From assembly GCA_024275575.1 (NCBI GenBank), contig JAJRYV010000101.1, positions 1-64,000 on the forward strand: 64,000 bases of DNA, read 5' to 3'. A program made the position numbers and the translations under genes. This stretch comes from a bacterium. GTDB taxonomy: Bacteria; Zhuqueibacterota; Zhuqueibacteria; Zhuqueibacterales; Geothermadaptataceae. Below the pieces are notes generated by a model. That model had not been told where the DNA came from and did not search any database. It saw only the letters and a program-made list of their open reading frames with translations. Shown here one piece after another: positions 18,727 to 28,223 of this stretch; within the stretch, counting starts at the first letter, position 1, and each line of letters begins with the position of its first letter.

Positions 18727-21339
18727 ATGAAATTAAAATACTATATAACACTCACTTTTCTATTTAGCTTGCCATTAGTATTATTTGGCCAGACAGGGAC
18801 TATCGGGGGGAAAGTCACAGCAGTCGGCGGGGATGCACTACCCGGAGCAAACGTTAAGATTCAAGGCCTTATGTTAGGAGCTGCAACGAATATAAATGGT
18901 GAATTTACGATTACTAATGTGCCGATCGGAACCTACAATCTTGAAGCTGGATTTATCGGATACACAAGCTTGACCCGGGAAGTTAAGGTGACTTCGAATC
19001 AGACAGCGACCGTTAACTTTCAGTTAGAAGAATCTGCATTGATGCTGGACGAAATCGTTGTCACAGGTACACGTGCAAAGGCCCGTACGGCAATTGAATC
19101 CCCTGTTCCAATCGATTTATTTCGCAACGAAGAAATAGAACGTCAGGGTAATGGTGATATTACCGAAACGTTAAAGAATATGATACCGTCTTACACAGCG
19201 ACGCCGCTGACAGGTGACGGCGCTGCGTTTGTACGCCCCACATCGCTTCGCGGCTTGCCGCCGGATGAAGTCCTGGTTCTTGTGAATTCCAAACGCCGCC
19301 ATCGTTCTTCGTTGATCTCCCACTTTGGCGCTGCGATGAATGTAGGCGCCCAGGCTGTTGATATCGGCCATATTCCGAGTATTGCGCTCAAGGGTATTGA
19401 AGTATTGCGTGACGGCGCCTCAGCCCAGTACGGTTCAGATGCCATTGCCGGCGTGATGAACTTTATGTTGAAGGATGCCTCCGAAGGCGTTGAGATCCAG
19501 ACACAAGGCGGTCAGTGGTATGGCAAGAATTACGGCAGCGAAAGCGACTTTAAAGTCGCCGCTAACGTTGGTTTGCCGCTTACCAAAGAAGGTTTTATTA
19601 ACTTCAGTGCGGAATATTCTTCAAATGAAGAGCTTTCCCGCGGTGTTCAACATGCTGCCGCCAAGGATGTGCCGAATGCTCAAGACCCTGCCATGAATTG
19701 GGGACGCCCGGAAAGTAGCGGTCTTCGTACTGTCTGGAATGCCGGCCTGAAACTGAGCGAAACATCAGAACTCTATTCCTTTGGTAACTATGCCGACACT
19801 TATGGTAATTACAGCTTTTTTTATCGTGCACCAGGCAAAAAAGGCGCTCTGGAAGTCATGCCCATAGACCCCAATGACCCTTCCAAAGGTAATTTTAGCT
19901 GGGGTGATACATTTCCCGCAGGTTTTACACCGCGTTTTGAAGGGTTCCAAAAAGATTTGAGCCTGTTCTTTGGTTTAAGGGGCAAGTTCAACAATGGCCT
20001 GCATTATGACCTGAGCAGCAGCTACGGTTCGAACCGCATGAACTATAAACTCAACGGTTCGCTGAACGCTTCCTGGGGACCAGAATCCCAGTTCGATTTC
20101 AAACCGGGTGACCTGAAACAAGCGGACCTCAACTTTAACCTTGATGTTGCGAAGAGTTTCAATGAGAAATTCAATTTAGCCGCAGGCCTTGAAAAGCGCA
20201 AAGAGACCTACACGATGTTCGTTGGCGAAAAGCAAGCGTGGATGGCCGGCCCCTGGGCGAGAGTAGGTCAACTCATTAACCCTGAAACAGGCGAAAACTA
20301 TGGTAATCCCGGTCTTACAGCAAATGGTTTTCCCGGTACGAGTCCGAATGACGCCGGTGAATTTGTCAGCGAAAACTGGGCTGCCTATCTTGATGGAGAA
20401 TTTGACGTTTCCGAAAAACTCCTCCTGCAGGCGGCATTTCGGCATGAAGATTTCACCGAGTTTGGTACCACCGATAACTACAAGTTAGCAACGCGCTTCA
20501 AGGTTTTCGATAAACTGACGCTGCGTGGTGCATACTCCACAGGTTTCCGGGCGCCGACGCCTGGCCAGGCAAATGTTACAACCATCGTTACTTCTTTCGA
20601 TGGCGTAACCGGTCAGCAGGTTCAGGAAGGTACCATACGTCCTGATAGCGATCTTGCGAGAAGCCTGGGTGGCAAGGCACTCGTTCCGGAAGAAGCCGTC
20701 AATATCAGCATCGGTTTTGCTTCCAGAGTTTCTCAATCTCTGAGTCTTACCTTTGATTTTTACAAAATTGAGGTTGATAACCGGATTATAAAATCCAGAA
20801 GCTTGCCTGTAACCGGTGATCCTAATTTTAGTGAGGCTGCCTTTTATACGAATTCACTGAATACAAAAACGCAGGGCGCCGACTTGGTCGCGGTCTGGAA
20901 TAACGGCGGCACAAATTTCAGCCTTGCCTACAACTACAATGCAACTGAAGTGCTTAGCCAGGAGACAGTCAATGGAATCAATCCGGTTCCTGACGCCACT
21001 ATTTTCAATATCGAGAATAACTTGCCCAAGCACCGCATTAGCGCCGTGCTGAATCAGGAGTTTGGTAAGATATCTGCGATGGTTCGCGCGAACTACTATG
21101 GCTCAACCATTGATGAGCGCGGCCTGCGTGAGGAAGTTGGTGCTGAAACACTCGTCGACATGGAGCTTAGCTATCCTCTAAGCCCCACGGTCAGATTCGT
21201 GCTCGGCGCAAACAACATTTTCGATAATTACCCGGATGAAATTAGTACGCGTTTATCACAGGGCATGCCTTACCCGCGCCGTACGCCAATCGGTTATAAT
21301 GGCGGTATGGTGTACACGCGTATCTTGATTAACCTCTAA
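18727..21339 (+). CDS. TonB-dependent outer-membrane receptor with carboxypeptidase-like N-domain
   Basis: This 870-residue outer-membrane receptor has a signal peptide ending in LFGQ and a CarboxypepD_reg-like beta-sandwich (about 22-105, with GGKVTAVGGDALPGANV). A plug domain follows (about 115-245, with RTAIESPVP, RGLPPDEVLVLVN and YGSDAIAGVMN), then a 22-strand-type barrel to the C-terminus. Of two in-frame ATGs at 18721 and 18727, the second is better because GGAGGA (18715-18720) is then 6 bases upstream. No SusD-like lipoprotein gene follows. Its position after lyase and glycosidase genes suggests import of glycan fragments, but siderophore or cobalamin uptake is not excluded. Confidence 0.85.
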   Translation: MKLKYYITLTFLFSLPLVLFGQTGTIGGKVTAVGGDALPGANVKIQGLMLGAATNINGEFTITNVPIGTYNLEAGFIGYTSLTREVKVTSNQTATVNFQLEESALMLDEIVVTGTRAKARTAIESPVPIDLFRNEEIERQGNGDITETLKNMIPSYTATPLTGDGAAFVRPTSLRGLPPDEVLVLVNSKRRHRSSLISHFGAAMNVGAQAVDIGHIPSIALKGIEVLRDGASAQYGSDAIAGVMNFMLKDASEGVEIQTQGGQWYGKNYGSESDFKVAANVGLPLTKEGFINFSAEYSSNEELSRGVQHAAAKDVPNAQDPAMNWGRPESSGLRTVWNAGLKLSETSELYSFGNYADTYGNYSFFYRAPGKKGALEVMPIDPNDPSKGNFSWGDTFPAGFTPRFEGFQKDLSLFFGLRGKFNNGLHYDLSSSYGSNRMNYKLNGSLNASWGPESQFDFKPGDLKQADLNFNLDVAKSFNEKFNLAAGLEKRKETYTMFVGEKQAWMAGPWARVGQLINPETGENYGNPGLTANGFPGTSPNDAGEFVSENWAAYLDGEFDVSEKLLLQAAFRHEDFTEFGTTDNYKLATRFKVFDKLTLRGAYSTGFRAPTPGQANVTTIVTSFDGVTGQQVQEGTIRPDSDLARSLGGKALVPEEAVNISIGFASRVSQSLSLTFDFYKIEVDNRIIKSRSLPVTGDPNFSEAAFYTNSLNTKTQGADLVAVWNNGGTNFSLAYNYNATEVLSQETVNGINPVPDATIFNIENNLPKHRISAVLNQEFGKISAMVRANYYGSTIDERGLREEVGAETLVDMELSYPLSPTVRFVLGANNIFDNYPDEISTRLSQGMPYPRRTPIGYNGGMVYTRILINL

Positions 21340-21371
21340 AGTGTTTAGCACTCACCATTAGTTGTTATTTC

Positions 21372-21410
21372 AAGCCCCTATCCGAATTTTTTCGGGCAGG
21401 GGCTTTCTTC
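21372..21410 (+). terminator. Intrinsic terminator after the TonB receptor
   Basis: AAGCCCCT (21372-21379) pairs with AGGGGCTT (21398-21405). An inner CCGA/TCGG pair extends the stem, and TTCTTC follows. It lies 33 bases past the receptor stop. Confidence 0.75.
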
Positions 21411-21530
21411 ATGGTGACTTTCAGCAATAAAACTGAAGCCATTCATGCTGCTATATAAACAAGAAACTTTCCAGCTATACTTCCTGAGCAAGCTTTTGAA
21501 ATTGTTTAAAGATGAGAGCACTGAGAAAAA

Positions 21531-22829
21531 ATGAAAAACACTCCCAACAGTCCAACGATTAATTTAAATCTCAATGTTCGTGGTTTGAAGCCTTCTGCAA
21601 CGCTGGCGATCAACGAGCGCAGCGCCGAAATGATAGCAGCAGGCAAGCAAGTGTACAAACTTGGCCTCGGACAATCGCCCTTTCCAGTGCCGGAGCAAGT
21701 CGTGCAGGCATTGCGTGAGAATGCGCATCAAAAAGACTATTTACCAGTCAGGGGCCTGCACGCCCTGCAGGAAGCTGTGGCACGATATCATCAGGATAAA
21801 CACGGCATTCAGCGTATCAGTAATGATGTACTCATCGGGCCAGGCTCGAAGGAGCTGATGTTTCTGGTGCAGCTTGTTTATTATGGTGATTTGGTGATTC
21901 CAGCGCCATCGTGGGTTTCTTATGCACCGCAGGCCAAGATCATTGGACGGCAGGTGCGCTGGGTGCCGACGCTTTCGGAAGACAACTGGCTTTTACATCC
22001 CGACGTTTTGGAAGAGCTTTGCAGCGATGATAGTGAACGACCGCGTCTGTTGATCTTGAATTATCCGAACAATCCCACCGGCCATACTTATCCGAAAGAC
22101 CATCTCGAAGCATTGGCGAAAGTGGCGCGCGACCATAAAATCGTCTTGCTGTCAGACGAGATCTATGGCGAAATTCATCATGAAGGCAAACATACATCGA
22201 TTGCCGAATTTTATCCTGAAGGTACGATTATCAGCTCCGGTTTAAGCAAATGGTGTGGTGCCGGCGGCTGGCGGCTTGGCAGCTTCACTTTTCCCAAAGA
22301 CCTGCGCTGGCTGCTTGATGCGATGGCTGTAGCTGCCAGTGAAACATTCACAGCAACCAGCGCGCCGATTCAATATGCGGCCGTACGGGCTTTTCAGGGC
22401 GGGCCGGAAATCGAAGATTATCTGGTTCATTGCCGACGGATTTTGCGAGCGCTCGGCAGGTTCTGCTGGAAAAAAATGTTTACTGCCGGCATTACGGTGA
22501 AAAAACCCGATGGCGCGTTTTATCTGTTTGCCAGTTTTACGCCATTTAAAGACAAATTGCAGAGGTGCGGCATCACAACAAACAAACAATTGTGTGAAAG
22601 CCTGCTTCAGGATACCGGCGTGGCTGTTTTGCCGGGTAGCAGCTTTGGCCGGCCGGATTACACATTCTCCATGCGTTTGGCCTATGTGGATTTTGACGGC
22701 GGCAAGGCGCTTGAAGCCGCACGGAAAATCCCAATTGAGCAGGAACTGGAAGAATCATTTCTACGACAGTATTGTGCGAATGTCACGACGGCAATTGACC
22801 GAATTTGCGCCTGGGCAGGCAGTCTTTAA
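21531..22829 (+). CDS. Class I/II pyridoxal-phosphate aminotransferase
   Basis: This is a cytoplasmic fold-type I aminotransferase of 432 residues, close to the aspartate/aromatic family. Visible landmarks are LGLGQSPFPVP near the N-terminus, YLPVRGLHALQEA, the NYPNNPTG substrate loop, LLSDEIYGEI with the PLP-ring aspartate, SGLSKWCGAGGWRLG with the Schiff-base lysine, and a late arginine region (FSMRLAYVDF). The gene faces the acyl-CoA synthetase gene tail to tail with only 19 bases between. The amino donor and keto acceptor cannot be assigned. Confidence 0.82.
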   Translation: MKNTPNSPTINLNLNVRGLKPSATLAINERSAEMIAAGKQVYKLGLGQSPFPVPEQVVQALRENAHQKDYLPVRGLHALQEAVARYHQDKHGIQRISNDVLIGPGSKELMFLVQLVYYGDLVIPAPSWVSYAPQAKIIGRQVRWVPTLSEDNWLLHPDVLEELCSDDSERPRLLILNYPNNPTGHTYPKDHLEALAKVARDHKIVLLSDEIYGEIHHEGKHTSIAEFYPEGTIISSGLSKWCGAGGWRLGSFTFPKDLRWLLDAMAVAASETFTATSAPIQYAAVRAFQGGPEIEDYLVHCRRILRALGRFCWKKMFTAGITVKKPDGAFYLFASFTPFKDKLQRCGITTNKQLCESLLQDTGVAVLPGSSFGRPDYTFSMRLAYVDFDGGKALEAARKIPIEQELEESFLRQYCANVTTAIDRICAWAGSL

Positions 22830-22848
22830 CCCAAAAATTCGTGTAATT

Positions 22849-24870
22849 TCAGGTCGATGGGCTATCGCTTTTCTGTTCAATATACCGGGAACGAAGTTTT
22901 CGCCGCATAAGCTTGTTTGAAGCAGTGCGCGGCAACTCCCGGGTAATTATGAGATCGTGAATCTTGAACAACGGATTGATCTTTTTTGCGATCCTTATTC
23001 CAAGCTCTTTTTTCAGTGTTGCCGCATCGGTTTCGGCGCTGAGAACGACAAAAACTATTAATTTCTCCTGCCCTTCACCTGCCGGCTGTACGGCTATGGC
23101 GGCGCTTTCATAAACAGCTTCGTGGGTTTCCATAATCTGCTCTAACTCGCGTGAACTTACCTTGATACCACCGAGATTCATGGTGTCGTCGGCCCGCCCT
23201 TGTGCTTTGTAAAAGGTTTTATGCAGCCTGGCCACCTGGTCGCCGTGGCGGCGCAACACTTCGCCATCCGGGCCTGCCGGACAATCGGCGTAATAGACCT
23301 CTTCGTGATCTTTGTTCAAAAGCTTTTGTGAGAGTCCGATTGCAGGCGGGATCAGAAAAAGCTCTCCCATCTGCCCTTCATCAACAGGTTTATCTTTTTC
23401 ATCCAGAATAATAAAATCAATGCCCAATGCAGGTGTGGTGAAAGCTGCCGGAGAAGCAGGTTGAACGACGGCGCCGGTGAGATGGCCGCCACCGATCTCC
23501 GTGCCGCCAAGATACTCGATTACCGGCGCGCGATAACCCGTACGACTCATCAGCCAAAGATAATCCTCGCGATTGGAAGGCTCGCCGGTAGAACTGAAAA
23601 TACGGATGTGTTGCCACTCATCCCATTGTAAAACATCCGTTGCCCGCCAAGCCCGCACGATAGATGGAATTACGCCGAGAATTGTGACCCCGGCATCGCA
23701 GATGAAACGTACGAAACCTTCGCCGACCGGGGCGCCTTCGTAGAGCGCCATGGTAGCCTTGTTCAAAAATGTCGCATAGATCAGCCATGGCCCCATCATC
23801 CAGCCGATATTCGTTGGCCAGGTGACAATATCGTTTGCATGAATATCCTGGTGGAAGTGGCCATCCATAGCGCATTTGATTGGCGTTAAATGAGTCCAGG
23901 GGATCGCTTTTGGTTCTCCGGTTGTGCCTGATGAGAACAGGATGTTGCTCACCTGACCGGGACCTCCGGCAACGGAATCAAAAGTATCTTTCAAAGAGAG
24001 AAAGACATCCCAGGAAAGATCGCTTTTGCGCCAGTCGGTTTTATCACCGGATGCAGCGGCGTCCGCTGGAATAACGATGGCACGGGGCACGCCTGCTTCT
24101 TTAATTTTTTCATAAAGTTGAATTGTACGACCCGCCCGGGTATACCTCTCAACGGTCAGGATAGCGCAAGCGCCGGCAATTTCAAGACGTTTTTTGACTT
24201 CTTGCGGCGAGAAACTATCGGCGATGGAGACAACCCGGCAACCAGCGCGTACAATGCCTATGTAGGCTGCGACACACTCCACTGTCATCGGCATGTAGAG
24301 AGCGATGTTGTCTCCCGTTTCAAACCCATGCTCCCGCAGGCCGTTGGCAAAGCGATTAACCAGTTGCTCCAGTTCGCCGTAGGTCACGATAGTTTGCTCA
24401 GCGGAATTTTCTCTACCCGATATGATTGCGGGTTTGTCAGCCGCTGCCGTAAAGCAGCTATCGACACAATTCATTTCTGCCCCTGGCAACCAGCGAGGGT
24501 CTTTGACGCCCCCATCTTTGAGATCGAGAGTAACAGCCGGTTCTTTTGAAAAAACTATACCGAGACGCTGAATCACCTTTTGCCAGAATTCCGACCTGTT
24601 TTGTACTGACCATTTGTGTAATTCGGCGTAGTTGTCGATCCCGAGTTCTTTCATGAAATGAGCGATGTTCGAATTTAGCAGATGATGCTCGCCAGGCCAC
24701 CACGCCGGGGCCGGGCCATCCACTTCCTGCCGATGGGCATAGATTTGCCGGAATTCACGCCAATGCTCCTCAAATGGAAGCTCATTTCCGTTGCACAGTC
24801 GTTCGATAAACTGCCGCCATCGCTTGTCCTGTTGTTCACAAGACACTTTGTCTGAAGGTTTTTTTGTCAT
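22849..24870 (-). CDS. Acyl-CoA synthetase (acetyl-CoA synthetase-like, AMP-forming)
   Basis: This 673-residue adenylate-forming enzyme activates a carboxylic acid with ATP and CoA. It has an N-terminal region like acetyl-CoA synthetases, the SSGTTGEPKAIPW phosphate loop, YLGGTEIGGGH, the adenosine-binding aspartate-containing stretch and GRADDTMNLGGIKV. The C-terminal catalytic lysine lies in RTASNKLMRRKL. The overall layout resembles plant AAE17/18-like and peroxisomal-type synthetases. I prefer the ATG at 24870; a TTG three codons upstream (24879) is also open. No strong ribosome-binding site is seen. The specific acid is unknown; acetate, propionate or another short acid is likely. Confidence 0.75.
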   Translation of the reverse strand: MTKKPSDKVSCEQQDKRWRQFIERLCNGNELPFEEHWREFRQIYAHRQEVDGPAPAWWPGEHHLLNSNIAHFMKELGIDNYAELHKWSVQNRSEFWQKVIQRLGIVFSKEPAVTLDLKDGGVKDPRWLPGAEMNCVDSCFTAAADKPAIISGRENSAEQTIVTYGELEQLVNRFANGLREHGFETGDNIALYMPMTVECVAAYIGIVRAGCRVVSIADSFSPQEVKKRLEIAGACAILTVERYTRAGRTIQLYEKIKEAGVPRAIVIPADAAASGDKTDWRKSDLSWDVFLSLKDTFDSVAGGPGQVSNILFSSGTTGEPKAIPWTHLTPIKCAMDGHFHQDIHANDIVTWPTNIGWMMGPWLIYATFLNKATMALYEGAPVGEGFVRFICDAGVTILGVIPSIVRAWRATDVLQWDEWQHIRIFSSTGEPSNREDYLWLMSRTGYRAPVIEYLGGTEIGGGHLTGAVVQPASPAAFTTPALGIDFIILDEKDKPVDEGQMGELFLIPPAIGLSQKLLNKDHEEVYYADCPAGPDGEVLRRHGDQVARLHKTFYKAQGRADDTMNLGGIKVSSRELEQIMETHEAVYESAAIAVQPAGEGQEKLIVFVVLSAETDAATLKKELGIRIAKKINPLFKIHDLIITRELPRTASNKLMRRKLRSRYIEQKSDSPST

Positions 24871-24929
24871 CTTGGGCAAAAGTTTAAGTGATTATTTTAT
24901 GATATCTTACCATTTATTTTTATCCCCAA

Positions 24930-25391
24930 TTAAATGTGTCGTCTTCCTGTTATATCAGATAAACCGTTTGTCAGCCAGCCCTTTAACAGCATTTCCGCGG
25001 TGAAAAATCCCAGCATTCGTCCATGTGCATCCAGTATCGGTAATTGCTCCACCTGGTGCTCGATCATCATCTTGATAGCCTCTTCTATGAGTGCATCCTC
25101 ACCGATGCTGCAACTATGCGTAATCAATAAGTCGCTTGCCGTTTCGGAGCTTATCAAGGTGAACAACTGGTTGACGATGGAAGCCGCTGCTATGTGATGA
25201 CAAAAGACTGCCTGGAAAATTCGTTGCCGGTTGATCAGGCCGGTCAATTGGTCGTCTTGATCGACCACGCATAAATTATGCGTTTCCGGATGTTCTATGA
25301 TTATCTTCACCATATCGATAATTTTCATATCCTGGCGGACGATAAAAGACGGTGCATAGGGCTGCATATCTTTGATCTGTTTCTTTTTCAT
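24930..25391 (-). CDS. CBS-domain pair protein
   Basis: This 153-residue cytoplasmic protein is made of two CBS domains (about 8-70 and 85-145), which in other proteins bind adenosine nucleotides. No catalytic domain is attached. GGAGG lies 7 bases before the ATG at 25391. The ATG overlaps the stop codon of the upstream antiporter gene (ATGA), so the two are probably translationally coupled, and the CBS protein may tune the antiporter in response to nucleotide state. That link is inferred from gene order. Confidence 0.8.
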   Translation of the reverse strand: MKKKQIKDMQPYAPSFIVRQDMKIIDMVKIIIEHPETHNLCVVDQDDQLTGLINRQRIFQAVFCHHIAAASIVNQLFTLISSETASDLLITHSCSIGEDALIEEAIKMMIEHQVEQLPILDAHGRMLGFFTAEMLLKGWLTNGLSDITGRRHI

Positions 25392-26614
25392 GAAAGGCCT
25401 CCGCTTTTTTGGGGTGAATGGCAATTGTCAGGAATCTCCCCGGCTTTGGCAATGGCATATTTCACCGATGGCGGACCGATGACTTGCACTAATAAGGTTG
25501 TCGCGGCGATGACATTGATCACCATGTGCCCCAGCGCGGTGCCGGCCTCACCGAACTGGCTGAAATGCTGGTAGATATCCAGCGCCAGACCGATGGCGAC
25601 ACCGGCCTGGGAAAACAAAGCAAAACCGAGATATTTCTGTACAGTCTGTGGCGCCCTGGAAATTCTGGCGCCCCAATAAGCACCGATCCATTTGCCGAAG
25701 GTTCTGCCTGCGACATAAAGAATGCCCAATACTCCCATGGTGGGCAGCAAGCCCAACTGCAGCCGTGCCCCAACAAAAATAAAAAAAATAATATAAATAG
25801 GCGGCACAAAAGTTTTTACAATTTTAAAATTATTTTCATTGCGGTGAGGATGCAAATTTGTCAGCATGACACCGGCCGCCATATTTGTCAGGATCAGGGA
25901 CAGGTCGAAATAGAGCGCGGCGCCGCTGGCAAGTAATACGGCCCCAACAATGATCACTAACCGATCATCCTGGATTCTGAGAAAGCGCAGACTCCGGTCA
26001 AGTAGAAATCCGCTGAGCCCACCCAGAATCAGTGAACCGAAAATCTGGATCATCGGCTGCACCAGCATCACCTGCAAACTGAGGGCGCCGCCTTCAACCA
26101 ACACATTGGCAAAAGCAAAGGCGAAGCCATAGAGAATGAGAGCCAGACCATCATCGAGAGCGACAATAGCCAGGATTGTCGTGGTCAACGGCCCTTTGGA
26201 GCGATATTCCCACAAAACATCGACAGTAGCGGCAGGAGCGGTTGCCGAGCTCAAAGCGCCAAGAAGAAGGGCCAGTGCCACATTGCCGGTCCAAAAGATC
26301 GTCAAACCGGCTACCACCACTAAAGCCAGCAATCCCTCAGAGAGCAGAATGGTGAGGAACTGTTTGCCATATTTTTTAAAAACCGAATGTTTCAGCTCAC
26401 CGCCGACCATGAACCCAATAAATGCCAAAGCGACATAGGTTAACCCGGAGAGTTCATCGAGAAGGCGTGTGGGCAGCAGGTTAGTGACGGAAGAACCAAG
26501 CAGTACGCCCATGACGATATAACCTACCACCTGGGGCACACCGAATTTTTCGAACAAACGTCCGGCAGTCAGACCCAGGATCAGGATCAAACCTAATAAG
26601 AGTAGAATCTGCAT
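25388..26614 (-). CDS. CPA2 family cation:proton antiporter
   Basis: This 408-residue inner-membrane protein has about 12 hydrophobic segments and belongs to the Kef/NapA (CPA2) monovalent cation:proton antiporter family. Typical features are AGRLFEKFGVPQVVGYIVMG near the start, GALSSATAPAA in the fourth or fifth helix, and LDDGLALILYGF carrying the ion-binding acidic pair. It lacks the C-terminal RCK domain of Kef proteins; the CBS-domain gene overlapping its 3' end may supply the regulatory part. The start at 26614 follows AAGGAACGCT. Sodium or potassium preference is unknown. Confidence 0.85.
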   Translation of the reverse strand: MQILLLLGLILILGLTAGRLFEKFGVPQVVGYIVMGVLLGSSVTNLLPTRLLDELSGLTYVALAFIGFMVGGELKHSVFKKYGKQFLTILLSEGLLALVVVAGLTIFWTGNVALALLLGALSSATAPAATVDVLWEYRSKGPLTTTILAIVALDDGLALILYGFAFAFANVLVEGGALSLQVMLVQPMIQIFGSLILGGLSGFLLDRSLRFLRIQDDRLVIIVGAVLLASGAALYFDLSLILTNMAAGVMLTNLHPHRNENNFKIVKTFVPPIYIIFFIFVGARLQLGLLPTMGVLGILYVAGRTFGKWIGAYWGARISRAPQTVQKYLGFALFSQAGVAIGLALDIYQHFSQFGEAGTALGHMVINVIAATTLLVQVIGPPSVKYAIAKAGEIPDNCHSPQKSGGLS

Positions 26615-26754
26615 AGCGTTCCTTATTTATTTCTGCAACTGACCGGTAAATATTTTGCAGAACACGGTTCTTCTTTCAGGTAGATAAAAATTTCTTTTCG
26701 AGGTATTAACTGACAGCTTTAACTCAGAATTTTTTTAAAAGGAATCAAACTATT

Positions 26755-27462
26755 TTATTTTGTGCTATCATCAATTTTTTTATATCCAGGTTCAATAGTG
26801 ATAGAATCAACAGGATTTCCGATGCATGCAAAAAAAGTTTTCCGGGTTTTTGCGGCGAAAATATAAAGATAATTATTTGTATGTTCAACCCGGTATCCTT
26901 CGTCAAAAGAAAGCCCCAGGATGTTTCGTATTATCATTTTATTCACATTACGATGGCCAACAATAAGAATATGCCCAGAACGAACGGCGTCTAAAAAAAT
27001 TGCAACCGGCTTTTCAATTCGTTTGTCAACCATTTTCAGGTTTTCTCCCCCTCCCGGTAAGACCACATTTATTTCATCATTTAAAAATGAGTTGTACATT
27101 TTTTTGGAAAAATCATCCGAAGGAAAAGATCTGTTTTGCCCTTCAAAAATTCCAAGTTTTGCCTCATTGAGTTCCGGCATTTTGATCAGTGGAATATTTT
27201 TAGCTTCACTGATTGGCCGGGCTGTTTGGATCGTCCGTTGAAGGACGCTGGTAAATATCCGTGTTATGTTAACGGGCTGCAACAAGAAAAAAAGATTTTT
27301 TCTTTGATTAAAGCCCTCGGGGCTGAGCGGCCTGTCTTGTTGCCCCTGGATGATGTTCAAGGCGTTCCAGTCACTTTCGCCATGCCTTGCAAGAAGCAGA
27401 CAGTTTTCGTTTAAGCTGTCCAGAAAAACCTGCAATGAACGATACGTTTGATGTTGTAGCAT
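26755..27462 (-). CDS. Histidine phosphatase family protein
   Basis: This 235-residue protein of the phosphoglycerate mutase-like histidine phosphatase superfamily has the phosphohistidine motif ARHGESDWN and a second catalytic histidine region, LIVGHRNVNK. It is the last gene of the minus-strand phosphonate operon, only 8 bases after the CDP-alcohol phosphotransferase. It could remove a phosphate from an intermediate or act as a housekeeping phosphatase. A role on a phosphonate or phospho-sugar is inferred only from position. Confidence 0.75.
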   Translation of the reverse strand: MLQHQTYRSLQVFLDSLNENCLLLARHGESDWNALNIIQGQQDRPLSPEGFNQRKNLFFLLQPVNITRIFTSVLQRTIQTARPISEAKNIPLIKMPELNEAKLGIFEGQNRSFPSDDFSKKMYNSFLNDEINVVLPGGGENLKMVDKRIEKPVAIFLDAVRSGHILIVGHRNVNKMIIRNILGLSFDEGYRVEHTNNYLYIFAAKTRKTFFACIGNPVDSITIEPGYKKIDDSTK

Positions 27463-27470
27463 AACTCAAT

Positions 27471-28199
27471 TCACTCGGAAAATATTTTAGCAGATTTTAT
27501 TAGTTTTGGTATTTTCCATAATCGGAAGATAAAATTTAAATAAAGCAAAACAGCCTGTATTATTATCAACCAATAAATAATAGTTGCATGAGCACTTACG
27601 GCATACGCAATAATACCAATGGAAAGATAGAAAAGCCGTGTATCGCTACCGGCGCAAAACCAGCGAAAAAATAGCTCAGTATCATTTTTGGGATAATTTT
27701 CATGAAAAACAGAACGGAATTTTTCCGATGATGCCGTGATAAGAAACAGGGCGCCCATATAAGCAAAGAAAATCATGCCCCAGGCGAGATCCGGCGTGAC
27801 TTCATGCATATAAAACAAGAGTGCTCCGGTAATCAGGACTTCGGCCAACCTGTCAACCATGGTATCATAAAAATCACCCAACCTGCTGCTACTTTTTGTC
27901 ACACGGGCGATCTCCCCATCCACACAGGACCAGACGCCAAAGAGCTGAATGAGCGCTACGCCGATAAATAAATATCCCCAAGTCAAATACAGTGCTGTAA
28001 AAAGGGCAAGAATGAAATCAACAAGAGTTGCTGAATTTGCGGAGATGCCGCGCCGTAAGCAGAAGCCTGTCGTGGGTGCAGAAAATCGGCGTAAAACCAG
28101 GTAGCTAAAAGCACCGTCACTTGATTTTTTTGCCAGTTTCGGATAGTGAGTAACATTCGAATCTGTTTTTTTTTTTGATTTTCCAATAGCGCTCCACAA
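27471..28199 (-). CDS. CDP-alcohol phosphotransferase, likely for phosphonate head-group transfer
   Basis: This inner-membrane enzyme of 242 residues has several hydrophobic segments. It contains the complete CDP-alcohol phosphotransferase signature: DGEIAR, then eight residues, then GDFYDTMVD, matching DGxxAR-x8-GxxxDxxxD. The family moves a CMP-linked group onto an alcohol. Here the neighbours make CMP-aminoethylphosphonate, so it most likely transfers that head group to a diacylglycerol-type lipid to form a phosphonolipid, as proposed for other PntC-containing clusters. A TTG at 28199 is the apparent start; the ribosome-binding site is weak, so the exact N-terminus is uncertain. Confidence 0.8.
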   Translation of the reverse strand: MWSAIGKSKKKTDSNVTHYPKLAKKSSDGAFSYLVLRRFSAPTTGFCLRRGISANSATLVDFILALFTALYLTWGYLFIGVALIQLFGVWSCVDGEIARVTKSSSRLGDFYDTMVDRLAEVLITGALLFYMHEVTPDLAWGMIFFAYMGALFLITASSEKFRSVFHENYPKNDTELFFRWFCAGSDTRLFYLSIGIIAYAVSAHATIIYWLIIIQAVLLYLNFIFRLWKIPKLIKSAKIFSE

Positions 28200-28223
28200 C
28201 AGAAAAAATGAAATTTTTGAATG

